Shown here in pieces: positions 54,297 through 62,628 of a DNA stretch of 64,000 nucleotides. The stretch comes from Chitinophagaceae bacterium (GTDB lineage: Bacteria; Bacteroidota; Bacteroidia; Chitinophagales; Chitinophagaceae). Each line of letters opens with the position of its first letter. Within the stretch, counting starts at the first letter, position 1. Position numbers and translations under genes: made by a program. Location: positions 1 through 64,000 of the forward strand of contig JAHEZD010000024.1 of NCBI GenBank assembly GCA_023251255.1. Direction: 5' to 3'. The notes under the pieces were generated by a model. The model worked only from the letters and a program-made list of their open reading frames with translations, ran no database searches and was not told where the DNA came from.

Positions 54297-54760
54297 AAAT
54301 TACAAATTTGTTTTTTAACAGTATCGAACCAGCTATCAAAAATTTCACTGGCAAACCTTTTTCCTTTTGCAGAAACAAATTTGCTCCAGTCATTCATGTT
54401 CTTGCCCTCAATGAATATAACTTGTAAACTAAGTTGTTCGGCATTATAAGCTACTGTGATCTTGTATTTAAGCAATGTTCCTTCATATTCAGGTTTCTTG
54501 GAAATGCCACTGGTATTCTTGTTATTTGCAATAACAAACCGTTTTGATGTTATTTGATGTTTAAAATCACTGGTGTCGCAATCAACATCCTTCAGTTTCA
54601 TAAAAACTTCTGCTACTTTCTTTAAACTTAGATGGTTATGCTGTGATGGATTAAAGTTGCATGGTATTATTTTACGGAGCGTATCTCCTCCTACTTCGTT
54701 TTGAGCAAGTACTATTGTTGTACTGAGCGTTAATAGAAAAAATAGTAGAATGGCTTTCAT
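54293..54760 (-). CDS. Hypothetical secreted protein
   Basis: 155 residues with a signal peptide (1-19, ending IVLAQ). The mature part has two or three Cys (CNFNPSQHNHLSLKK, DVDCDTSDFK, and a C-terminal KKQICNL) and a mixed alpha/beta look, without a known motif. First gene of the compact leftward set 54760-50088 (secreted protein, membrane protein, two lipoproteins, pbpC). The 4-bp overlap with the next gene supports cotranscription. Confidence 0.7.
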   Translation of the reverse strand: MKAILLFFLLTLSTTIVLAQNEVGGDTLRKIIPCNFNPSQHNHLSLKKVAEVFMKLKDVDCDTSDFKHQITSKRFVIANNKNTSGISKKPEYEGTLLKYKITVAYNAEQLSLQVIFIEGKNMNDWSKFVSAKGKRFASEIFDSWFDTVKKQICNL

Positions 54761-54956
54761 TAAGCTGGTTTTATTTTTGAAAGATAGATAAGTGAAAATA
54801 AATAATTCTCACCATTGATTGTATTATCAAACACCCCTTATTGAATATGGCACCCAATCAGGAAGCGTCCTTATTGCGGGGCTTACGGATGCAGATAAAG
54901 GATGGACCACCCCATGAAGATGTGATGGAAAAACGCCAATGGCCGCCCAATAGCGT

Positions 54957-55610
54957 TTACCGTACCGTTTTGGTTTTGCAGTCAGTTTGCTTAAGTGTAT
55001 TGCCTTCCCACTGATAAATGCATTTATCAGTTTTATACTTGCAGGTAATTACGCTGGTTACCCTCCTGTGCTTCACATCAAAAAAAGGATTGGGTATTTG
55101 CTCAAATGCGTTGATTTTAATGAAACCATCCTGCGCTGAATCCGATAGGTACACTTCCGCCAATTGTGGTTGGCAGCTTCCATTTCTGGTATTGGAAAAG
55201 AAAGCAAAATCTTTTGATTGGTCGCCGTTGATGTCAAGAATGGTATCCTTTACAAAATCCATCTTGGGTGTTCTTGTTTCAAAACATACAACAGGCTTGT
55301 CTTGTTGCATCTTCCAGAAGGTGTACACAAAGTCAGCGCCATCCGTTGTTTTTGAAATGAAACTGCCGCCAATAAAATATCTATGGGTCCTGAACGTAAA
55401 CAGCTTGAAACTGTCCGACATGATATAACCACCATCATTGGCCATTGTACTTTCTATTCTGTTGTAGCAGTACCGCTGGTAGGTGGTCAACGAATCTTTT
55501 GGAGCAATCTTGTTTTCTTCTTTTATGGGTTGCGCATTTTGTGTGCAGCTAGATGATAGCAACAGCAGTGGCGACCATATTGTTATTATACAAATAATAC
55601 GTATTTCCAT
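54957..55610 (-). CDS. Hypothetical lipoprotein (XAC2610-like)
   Basis: 217 residues. Signal peptide with lipobox LLSSSC (Cys about 22). The central part contains DTILDINGDQSKDFAFFSN, an Asp/Asn-rich calcium-binding-like loop, then GSCQPQLAEVYLSDSA and FEQIPNPFFDVKHRRVTSV. A C-terminal Cys-containing segment CKYKTDKCIYQWEG follows. Together they resemble the XAC2610-type lipoproteins. It lies between the A2M terminator and the compact pbpC operon, with 196 bp to the next gene, so it is probably its own unit. Confidence 0.65.
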   Translation of the reverse strand: MEIRIICIITIWSPLLLLSSSCTQNAQPIKEENKIAPKDSLTTYQRYCYNRIESTMANDGGYIMSDSFKLFTFRTHRYFIGGSFISKTTDGADFVYTFWKMQQDKPVVCFETRTPKMDFVKDTILDINGDQSKDFAFFSNTRNGSCQPQLAEVYLSDSAQDGFIKINAFEQIPNPFFDVKHRRVTSVITCKYKTDKCIYQWEGNTLKQTDCKTKTVR

Positions 55611-55638
55611 ATTTGCTTACTAGTGTTGTCACGGTAGT

Positions 55639-55674
55639 AAAAAGAGTGGGCCACTTTTTGAAAGTGGCCCACTC
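55639..55674 (-). terminator. Intrinsic terminator of the alpha-2-macroglobulin gene
   Basis: A 14-bp stem (GAGTGGGCCACTTT with its complement), loop of 3 nt, followed on the minus strand by TTTTTAC. It lies 9 bp after the stop of the giant gene and separates it from the downstream lipoprotein gene. Confidence 0.9.
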
Positions 55675-55682
55675 CATGAAAG

Positions 55683-58600
55683 CTATTCCACTACTTCCAC
55701 CCACTTACCGCTCACACCACCACTAATCGTATTATCATACATGGCTTCTGCATATACCCCCGGCCAGAAGTATTTGCCGGGATAGGCGGCGTTGAGCTGC
55801 ACATAATAAGTGAGCGTTTCATTCTGCCTGATGTCGAAATAATGGTACACCCTGTCATCGCGGATGTCCATGTAATCACTGGGCGATGATTTGAATGCAC
55901 CTTCACTATTGTACAACCTCGTGTTGAGTATTTCCCAGCCACTGGGGAAAATCTGGCTCAGGGCCATTTCATTGTACATGCCCCTGGCACCGGGGTTCTT
56001 GATGGTCACCTTCGCCATGAAGTCCGTTCCCTGCTTCAGCTTGTTGATATCCACGGGTACACCTGTATTGTTGATATAGCTTACCGTTACCTGCAGCACA
56101 TTGGGGTTATTGGCTATGGGAACAATTTGGTTGCTCAATGGTTGCCCTTCATTGATGACACGTACATAGAGCACATTGCTGCCATTGTTTTTCAATTGCA
56201 CCACGGCCTTTCCGCTTTGCCAGCCAACAACGGTTTGTGAAATGGTGGAAGCAGAACTGATGCTTACATTTTGACTGCCAGCTTTACCGCTGGCATTGAT
56301 TTTTTTATCGCTGTTGCTGCTGCCGCAATATTTGGCAATGGCTATTAAACTATAGGCTGTGGTCTGTGTGCTGTACCAGGTTTCCTGCGACAGTTTGGAA
56401 GCCACGGTCCTTACCAATTGTTCAGCTTCTGCCTTCCTTCCCATGATGGTGAGTGTTTCCAGTACCATGGCATCATCACGTACATCACTGCCATAGGTGA
56501 TGCCAGCGTAGGTACGTGCAGTAAAGGTGGTGGACAGCCCGCTGATCAGTTGCAGGGCAATCTGTGTTTGCCCGCTTAAATAATAGGCAGCCGCCAAGCG
56601 CCATTTACCTTCGGGTGTGAGGAACTTGAATTCTTTCAGCCTGTTCATGGCACCCATTTCAGGCGCTTTGGCCAGGGCCAATAGATAGAGACGGTAGGCC
56701 TGTACCAGGTCCGTGCCATAGTAGGGAGCGGTGGTTACGTTCCATGCCAATGCCTTACTGCGCTGGTAAGCTTTCCACTGCTGTACCATGGCCGATGGTA
56801 CATTGTAGCCCTTGGCCGATGCTTCCAGTAAGAAGTGGCCAGCATAGTTGGAACCCCATTCATCGGCTTCGCTTCCGCCCGGCCAGTAGGAGAAGCCCCC
56901 ATCACTGCTCTGGAAGTTCTGTATTTTCTGTATGGCTATTTTGATGTTCCTGTCCACTTCCGCTTTGCGTTGCTCGTTCAGTTCCATCAATTGGTTCAGC
57001 ACCAATTGCGGGAATACAGAGGAAGTGGTCTGTTCTATGCAGCCATGCGGGTACTGTATCAGGTAGCCCAAACGTTTCTGCAAATTGATGGCAGGAATGG
57101 AAGATACTTCCAGCGTGGCCTTGCTGCTATTGCCCTCGCCAATCATGCTTACATTACTGTTCATGCTTTGGCCAGCCTGCAGGGTATATTCCTGCACCTG
57201 CACCATGGGCGGATTTGGATTGCGTATATCAATTTCCGTTTCGTACACGGACTGTTCCTTGCCGCTGGTGGCCATGATTTTTATCTTGCCAATGCCCGTG
57301 CCTGCTTTCACTTTGGCATTGAAATAAACCAGTTGCTCGCCCGTGCTGCCGAAGGAAATGGTCTGTGTGCCACTGGCCTCAATAAATGGATTGCTCTGCA
57401 GGCTGAGGCTCACCGTTTTGATATTGTTTTCCGTAGCAAAAACGGTCACGGGTATCTTTAGTTCTTCGCTGGGTCCAAGTACCCTTGGCAGGGTAGCCAA
57501 TAGCATCAAGGGCTTCTTCACCTTCACTGATTTTTCGGCCATGCCATAAGCGCCCTTATTGGCGGCAATGACCATGGTACGCACGCTGCCCATGTAGGGT
57601 GGCAATATGAAGTTGTGTGTCTTGCTGCTGCCATTGCTCTTGAATGGCCCATAGAATTTTACAATGGGCTGGAAGCGGTTGGCCTTCCTGGTTTTGGCAG
57701 CCAGTTCGGCGGAAGCATCACCACCAATGGTGAGGATGCGTTCCAGTTCGCCGCCCCAGGCACCGATCACATAATCGTACAGGTCCCAGCTCTTCACGCC
57801 CAGGGCTTCCTTGGCATAGAAGGCATCATGTGGATTGGGTGTCCTGAACCTGGTGAGGTCAAGCAGGCCCTCATCCACAATGGCAATGACATAGCTCATG
57901 TTCTTGCCGTTCTGTTCGGATACCGTAACGGAGGCATTGGTCTCCGGTCTGATTACATCGTTCATCTTGATGATGGGGTGCAGGATGGTGTTCTTGTCTT
58001 CCACTTCAATGGGCACTACGCCGTACATCCTGATCGGCAGGTCGTTGATGGTTTGTGCATGGGGCTGTATCAGGCTTACGTTCACGTAGATATTGGGCGT
58101 CATTTCCTTGTCTACCTTGAAGCTGAACTTGGTTTCCCCCTGTGTGGTATTTACCCAATAGGTTTTCAGCACTTTGCTACCTGTTTCAATGCTGATGAGT
58201 GCACGTCCATCCTTACTGGTGGGGATGGTGAGCTTCACTTCTTCGCCCACATTGTATTTGGGCTTGTCCGATGTGAAGGACAGCATGGCGGCTGCGCTGG
58301 CATCGCTCTTGTCGCTGCGGCTCTGCCAGTTGTAGTCATCCACATAAAATGTTTTGCCAGTAATATGTCCGCTCCGGGTGTCTTTCATCAGCACGAGGTA
58401 GCGGCCATAATCGCTGGCATTCAGTTTCAAATTGTACACGCCCTTGCCATTGTACAGGTTCAGGCTGGTTTTGCTGATGAGCTTGTTGTAACTGTCCTGT
58501 GTAAAATTGCTCAGGTTGTCGCCGCTATTGTCCCACCACCAACGCCATTGGATCTTGTACAGTTCCACTTCCACATTGGTTTCCCCATTGGTGGGCACAC

Positions 58601-61253
58601 CATTGGTGTTCACGTCCACGATGTTGAACGCATGTGTCTCACCGCTCAGCAGGAAGCCGTATTGCTTGTCGCCATTGGGCACGTTCACGCCTATATAGGA
58701 AGTGTAGGGGTTGTACGGCATGGAGATATTGTCGATGCTGAAATTGCCTCCGGGCTCAAACACCTTTACCATCAAATTGGCCAGCAGCATACCGGGGGCC
58801 TGCGTGCCCGCATCGAATGTTGGGTTGATGGTGGCCGTACCCGTGGCGCCCAAGCTGCCGTCAAAAATGGTCTTGCTCTGTGTGCTGAAATTGGCCGTGG
58901 GGTTATCGAACACATAGTTCTCGTACTTGGCAAACGTGGTGGTCTTCCGGTAAAGCTGTGCATCCACCCTTGCTTTCAGGTTCTGTGCAGTGGCACCGAA
59001 TAACCATTTTGCCGAGAGTGTACCGTTCACCGTAGCATTCTTGCCCAAAGCAGTCAGCCCATTGAAGTTCAGGTCTATCTTCAAGCGGTTGGGCATCACG
59101 GTTTCAATCTTCAGTTTCTTGTCGAAGGTGGCCCCGCCAATTTTCATCCTGCACAACCAGTTGCCTGTGGGTGCAGCAGCATCGGTGGCTGTTTTGAACA
59201 CGTTGAAACCATCTTCGGCATTGGTGGTCACCATGCGCTTGTACAACTGGCCCCTTGGGGAGATCAGTTCCATTTCTATGGGATGGTCCTTGGGCAGCTT
59301 GTTGTTCTTGTCTTCCACAATAAAGCCCAGGAACAGGCTATCACCGGGCCGCCAAACACCACGTTCGCCAAAGATGAAACCCTTGATGCCGTTCTTCACT
59401 TCGGCACCGCTTACATCAAATCTGGACAGGGGCAGGGCGCTGCCTTCATCCAATCGCAGGTAGCTTTTTTCGTTGCCTTTTTTGGCCACCAATAGATAGG
59501 GCTTGCGTTTAATGTCGATCATGGCAATACCATCACTGTTGCTCGTGGCCTTTCCCACAATCTGCTGCTGGTAGTCAAGCACCTGGAAGTCCACACCGCT
59601 CATGGGTTTGGTGCTGATGATATCATTGGCCGCAACAAATAACTGGTTGTCGTTGCCACGTTTGGCGGTCAATCCAATATTGGTAGCAATGATGTTCCTG
59701 CTATCAAATTTTTCCTTGTTGTAATAAGCCTGGTTGCAGGGGTTGGCCTTCTGCTCCCAATTGTAACCATAAGGATAGTAATCATCATAGCGTTTCCAGA
59801 ACTCATCATCATCATCCAATGCGCCTTCTTCACTGTTGCCTTCTTCTTCATATTCATTGTAGTAGTCACGCTCGGATGCTTTCACCATTTCCGTACAGGT
59901 ATATAAGGAGTAGGTTGGCCTGAAACCAATATGCACCCGGTAAATGGCGCCGGGCTCCGTTTTGATGTACTTGTCAAGGTCCAGCATGAAGCGGTTTTTC
60001 TTGTGCAGGTTCATGCTCTTGTCATCATCCAGTCTCAGTGTGGCCTGTACCAACGGCTTGGCCACACTCCGTAGGTTATTGTCGCCGTCCAGCCTATTGT
60101 TCTGCAGGAACTGGGGAATATTGGTTTCATAGATCTTGATGATGCTCACATCCACCGCCTTCAAATTGGTGGCTTCAAAGGGCAGTACAATCTTGCCGCC
60201 ACTGTTGGGCAGTACCACGCCCTTGCCATGTATCTGCACGGAGGGCAGGCGGTTTTCGAAGAAGATATTGGAGGAGAAGGCTTTCTGCAATTTTTCGCCC
60301 CATTGGTTCTGTATGCCCTCATTGATGGAAACGGTATAGTTGCCGTCCAACCGGTTGGAGGCATACACTTTTACTTCGCTGCCCAATATGGTGTAGCTGA
60401 GGTTTTCCTGGTTGCTGATGGCAATGAGCCCATCCAATTGCTGGCCAATCATCAGCATGTCGCTGAACTGCACCAGTGCATACTGTTCCTGTTCCTGCAC
60501 CACCCTTACGTCCATCACCTTGAAATCACCAAGGGCAGGTACGGAAATTTCCTTCCTATCGCTCAGGGAAATATTCAACGGGGAGCCGTCCCAGCTTAAC
60601 AGGACCGTTCCAGCATTTGTATTGCGTTTGATGTTTTCAATAATATAGCCATGTGTTTTGTTGGCTTCGTTGTGCTGCCATTTAATGGTTGCTTTGCTAC
60701 CATCAATTGCTGCTGACAGTACCTGTTCCACTTTGGCGCTTTCTTCCACATCGGCGGTTACAATTTGCCCCGTTAGGTTCATCATTTCCTTGCTGGTGGC
60801 CCGTAACCCGTTTTCCTCCACTTGGAAGGCTGGCTTGATGGTCTGTATATTGAACTTGAATTTCCTGAACTTGGACGGCACGTTCATGGCCTTGCCCAGT
60901 TTGAATTCCACATCGTAGAATTCATCCGGCTTCAGGTCCTTGGTGGGTTTGAACTCAATGGTGCGGGCATCGATCCAGTAGGCCTTGCCTTCCACATTGG
61001 GCGAAAAGTCGAACAGGTCCTCCTTCACTGTTTCATTGAGCGTATGTGTGGTGCCTGCATCGGCAGCCAGTACAATGCGCACGGTGCTTTTTTTGGACAC
61101 TACGCCCGATGTATAGGCATCAATGTACTTGCTGAATTCGGGGTCAATCTGGGCCAGCTTTTTCTTGCCCTTGCAGGCAGTGAAACTGGCTACCAGTACA
61201 AACAAAAAAAGCCAGCTCAACTTGGTGAGTGGCAGACGGTGATGTGGGTTCAT
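55683..61253 (-). CDS. Bacterial alpha-2-macroglobulin family lipoprotein, thioester-containing
   Basis: About 1856 residues from the ATG at 61253, which gives a compact lipoprotein signal (LTKLSWLFLFVLVASFTAC); an ATG at 61319 would add 22 residues. A giant periplasmic protease trap, anchored by lipid: a string of macroglobulin beta-sandwich domains, a bait region, then PHGCIEQTTSS near residue 1405. There Cys and Gln (GCIEQ) can form the reactive thioester. The helical thioester-fold domain and C-terminal domain follow. An acidic insert with EEEGNSEEGALDDDDEF lies at about 485-500. Related E. coli genes pair with pbpC, which is on this strand 3.2 kb downstream. Confidence 0.93.
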   Translation of the reverse strand: MNPHHRLPLTKLSWLFLFVLVASFTACKGKKKLAQIDPEFSKYIDAYTSGVVSKKSTVRIVLAADAGTTHTLNETVKEDLFDFSPNVEGKAYWIDARTIEFKPTKDLKPDEFYDVEFKLGKAMNVPSKFRKFKFNIQTIKPAFQVEENGLRATSKEMMNLTGQIVTADVEESAKVEQVLSAAIDGSKATIKWQHNEANKTHGYIIENIKRNTNAGTVLLSWDGSPLNISLSDRKEISVPALGDFKVMDVRVVQEQEQYALVQFSDMLMIGQQLDGLIAISNQENLSYTILGSEVKVYASNRLDGNYTVSINEGIQNQWGEKLQKAFSSNIFFENRLPSVQIHGKGVVLPNSGGKIVLPFEATNLKAVDVSIIKIYETNIPQFLQNNRLDGDNNLRSVAKPLVQATLRLDDDKSMNLHKKNRFMLDLDKYIKTEPGAIYRVHIGFRPTYSLYTCTEMVKASERDYYNEYEEEGNSEEGALDDDDEFWKRYDDYYPYGYNWEQKANPCNQAYYNKEKFDSRNIIATNIGLTAKRGNDNQLFVAANDIISTKPMSGVDFQVLDYQQQIVGKATSNSDGIAMIDIKRKPYLLVAKKGNEKSYLRLDEGSALPLSRFDVSGAEVKNGIKGFIFGERGVWRPGDSLFLGFIVEDKNNKLPKDHPIEMELISPRGQLYKRMVTTNAEDGFNVFKTATDAAAPTGNWLCRMKIGGATFDKKLKIETVMPNRLKIDLNFNGLTALGKNATVNGTLSAKWLFGATAQNLKARVDAQLYRKTTTFAKYENYVFDNPTANFSTQSKTIFDGSLGATGTATINPTFDAGTQAPGMLLANLMVKVFEPGGNFSIDNISMPYNPYTSYIGVNVPNGDKQYGFLLSGETHAFNIVDVNTNGVPTNGETNVEVELYKIQWRWWWDNSGDNLSNFTQDSYNKLISKTSLNLYNGKGVYNLKLNASDYGRYLVLMKDTRSGHITGKTFYVDDYNWQSRSDKSDASAAAMLSFTSDKPKYNVGEEVKLTIPTSKDGRALISIETGSKVLKTYWVNTTQGETKFSFKVDKEMTPNIYVNVSLIQPHAQTINDLPIRMYGVVPIEVEDKNTILHPIIKMNDVIRPETNASVTVSEQNGKNMSYVIAIVDEGLLDLTRFRTPNPHDAFYAKEALGVKSWDLYDYVIGAWGGELERILTIGGDASAELAAKTRKANRFQPIVKFYGPFKSNGSSKTHNFILPPYMGSVRTMVIAANKGAYGMAEKSVKVKKPLMLLATLPRVLGPSEELKIPVTVFATENNIKTVSLSLQSNPFIEASGTQTISFGSTGEQLVYFNAKVKAGTGIGKIKIMATSGKEQSVYETEIDIRNPNPPMVQVQEYTLQAGQSMNSNVSMIGEGNSSKATLEVSSIPAINLQKRLGYLIQYPHGCIEQTTSSVFPQLVLNQLMELNEQRKAEVDRNIKIAIQKIQNFQSSDGGFSYWPGGSEADEWGSNYAGHFLLEASAKGYNVPSAMVQQWKAYQRSKALAWNVTTAPYYGTDLVQAYRLYLLALAKAPEMGAMNRLKEFKFLTPEGKWRLAAAYYLSGQTQIALQLISGLSTTFTARTYAGITYGSDVRDDAMVLETLTIMGRKAEAEQLVRTVASKLSQETWYSTQTTAYSLIAIAKYCGSSNSDKKINASGKAGSQNVSISSASTISQTVVGWQSGKAVVQLKNNGSNVLYVRVINEGQPLSNQIVPIANNPNVLQVTVSYINNTGVPVDINKLKQGTDFMAKVTIKNPGARGMYNEMALSQIFPSGWEILNTRLYNSEGAFKSSPSDYMDIRDDRVYHYFDIRQNETLTYYVQLNAAYPGKYFWPGVYAEAMYDNTISGGVSGKWVEVVE

Positions 61254-61379
61254 ATTTGGTTGAGGTTGTAGGAAGTTTGACAGCATTTTGCTGCTGTTAA
61301 ATTGGTAAATCGTTTCCATATTTCAAAGCAAAATTTTTGTTAATAGGGAATTTTGTAGTTTTAAGATAAATTAGCAGTT

Positions 61380-61886
61380 ATGGTAGACATGGAGGAAATA
61401 AAGAGATTGCCCCTGCGGGAGCGCCTGAAGTTGGTAGATGAAATATGGGAGAGCTGTGTGCTGGAGAATCCTGACCTTTTGCAGGAGGAGGATAAGGAGA
61501 TATTGAATATTTTGCAGGAAAGGGAGGAAGAATATTTGAGGGACCCATCTACAGCCATACCTTGGGATGAAGCCATAGCCAAAGCCAAAAAAAGCTTGGA
61601 TGAAATACGAACGGATAAAACAAATGATGAATTCCAAGTCATAGTAGATATGGAGGAGATAAAAAGAATGCCCTTACTTGAAAGGCTAAAACTGGTTGAT
61701 GAAGTTTGGGATAGCTGTGTGCTGGAGAATCCCAATCTATTGCAGGAGGAGGATGATATAATTTTGAACATCCTAGAAGAAAGGGAAGAAGCGTATTTGA
61801 GAGACCCATCACAAGTGGTAGATGCAGATGATGCTATTAAACGGATAAAAGAAAAGCTTAGGAATGTACACCGTTCAATTAACTAA
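61380..61886 (+). CDS. Addiction-module antitoxin (PF09720-like), two fused tandem copies
   Basis: 168 residues made of two near-identical units of about 75 residues (about 3-78 and 89-163) with an 11-residue linker. Both contain DMEEIKR, ERLKLVDE, SCVLENP, LLQEED, ILNIL and a YLRDPS motif. A single unit of this size is the usual antitoxin of type II modules paired with a RelE/ParE toxin. Here one chain carries two, so one antitoxin could contact two toxins or dimerise within itself. It overlaps the toxin gene by 23 bp. It is divergent from the A2M gene. Confidence 0.85.
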   Translation: MVDMEEIKRLPLRERLKLVDEIWESCVLENPDLLQEEDKEILNILQEREEEYLRDPSTAIPWDEAIAKAKKSLDEIRTDKTNDEFQVIVDMEEIKRMPLLERLKLVDEVWDSCVLENPNLLQEEDDIILNILEEREEAYLRDPSQVVDADDAIKRIKEKLRNVHRSIN

Positions 61887-62166
61887 GGTGGCACAAAAGG
61901 AACTGGAGGAAGCTGCCCTATACTATGAAACACGGCAACAAAATTTAGGCATTGAATTCATGCTGGACTTTGAGAAAACAAAGTTAATGCTGCAAAGAAA
62001 TCCTACTGCTCTGGGTTATTGGAAGAAAGGTTTCAGGGCTGCAAGATGTTTTAGATTCCCTCATAAGTTATTCTTCAAGATTAAAGGCCATGTTGTATTG
62101 ATTTACCTAGTGGCACACACTAGGCGTTCCAACAATTTTATTTTACGTTCATTGAGGAACCAATAG
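61864..62166 (+). CDS. RelE/ParE family toxin
   Basis: 100 residues, usual length. The fold is recognisable from MYTVQLTKVAQKELEEAALYYE, the helix QQNLGIEFMLDFEKTKLML, AARCFRFPHKLFFKIKGHVVLIYLVAHTRR and the C-terminal helix. ParE-group toxins poison gyrase and RelE-group toxins cut ribosomal mRNA; which applies is not visible. The start lies inside the antitoxin gene (23-bp overlap), typical of a coupled toxin-antitoxin operon. Confidence 0.88.
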   Translation: MYTVQLTKVAQKELEEAALYYETRQQNLGIEFMLDFEKTKLMLQRNPTALGYWKKGFRAARCFRFPHKLFFKIKGHVVLIYLVAHTRRSNNFILRSLRNQ

Positions 62167-62191
62167 AACGGTACTTATAAATAACTGATTT

Positions 62192-62275
62192 TTATTCCGC
62201 ATCTTCTTGTATCTTTTCATCATATTTTTTGCAAATTGGTTTGTGAGAGACATTGCCATTCTGATAGGCATCGTT
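62192..62275 (-). pseudogene. Decayed 3' fragment of a second metallo-beta-lactamase gene
   Basis: In one minus-strand frame this segment reads NDAYQNGNVSHKPICKKYDEKIQEDAE and a stop. The end of the intact B3 enzyme 400 bp away reads NDAYNPAAFMDQKG...QKKYDEKIKEDAEK. The matching start and end of the segment, with a shortened middle, mark it as the remnant of a duplicated or replaced copy. The right boundary, near 62275, coincides with the hairpin repeat element that follows. Confidence 0.7.
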
Positions 62276-62317
62276 CTTTTTTTCCTTGATGAAAAAAAGA
62301 ACCAAAAAAAATCAAGG
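62273..62317. repeat. Repeat element with two alternative hairpins
   Basis: GTTCTTTTTTTC (62273-62284) pairs with GAAAAAAAGAAC (62291-62302). Alternatively CCTTGAT (62284-62290) pairs with ATCAAGG (62311-62317). From memory, very similar intergenic sequence recurs in many Bacteroidota genomes; that is a recollection, not a search result. It directly abuts the decayed beta-lactamase fragment. Confidence 0.55.
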
Positions 62318-62628
62318 ACAACCCAATCACCTCCGGGTGTTTGTCCGTCAGCGCTGCCCTAAGTGTAGCCCGCTATGTTTTATTGTTAGATGCTTGAGCC
62401 TTTAGGATTGCTTGCGCACATGGGTGAGTGTTGTGTATCTTCCAGCACTGCACCTGCTTCTTTGGGAAAAATATGCCATGCATTTTTCCCAATACCGATT
62501 GCATCGGAACCGAAGCGGCTGAGGTGCTTTATGTACATCATTCGTAGTTGGAGTTTGGGTAGAAGGCTGATTAATGGCAGAAAGGCTGGGTTTCGATTTT
62601 TCTGTTAGTCTATGCTGGCAGCCTGCTT
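62318..62628. other. Gene-free stretch between the repeat element and the B3 beta-lactamase gene
   Basis: About 310 bp. A short open frame (62390-62608, plus) shows no protein-like composition or neighbour support and I do not call it. I see no RNA gene here. It may be further decayed remnant sequence of the duplicated region. Confidence 0.5.

Noticed and set aside
54848-55015. 55-codon plus-strand frame between small envelope genes
   Set aside because: It runs into the antisense of the lipoprotein gene and its composition is not protein-like.
57615-59003. 462-codon open frame on the plus strand, and several shorter ones, opposite the alpha-2-macroglobulin gene
   Set aside because: They lie fully antisense to a clear 1856-residue gene with family motifs. 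Their translations are His/Val/Gly-rich and lack any domain, as expected from codon bias of the real gene.
62390-62608. 72-codon plus-strand open frame between the toxin gene and the beta-lactamase
   Set aside because: No signal peptide, domain, convincing ribosome site or neighbour supports it. It lies in what looks like decayed sequence.
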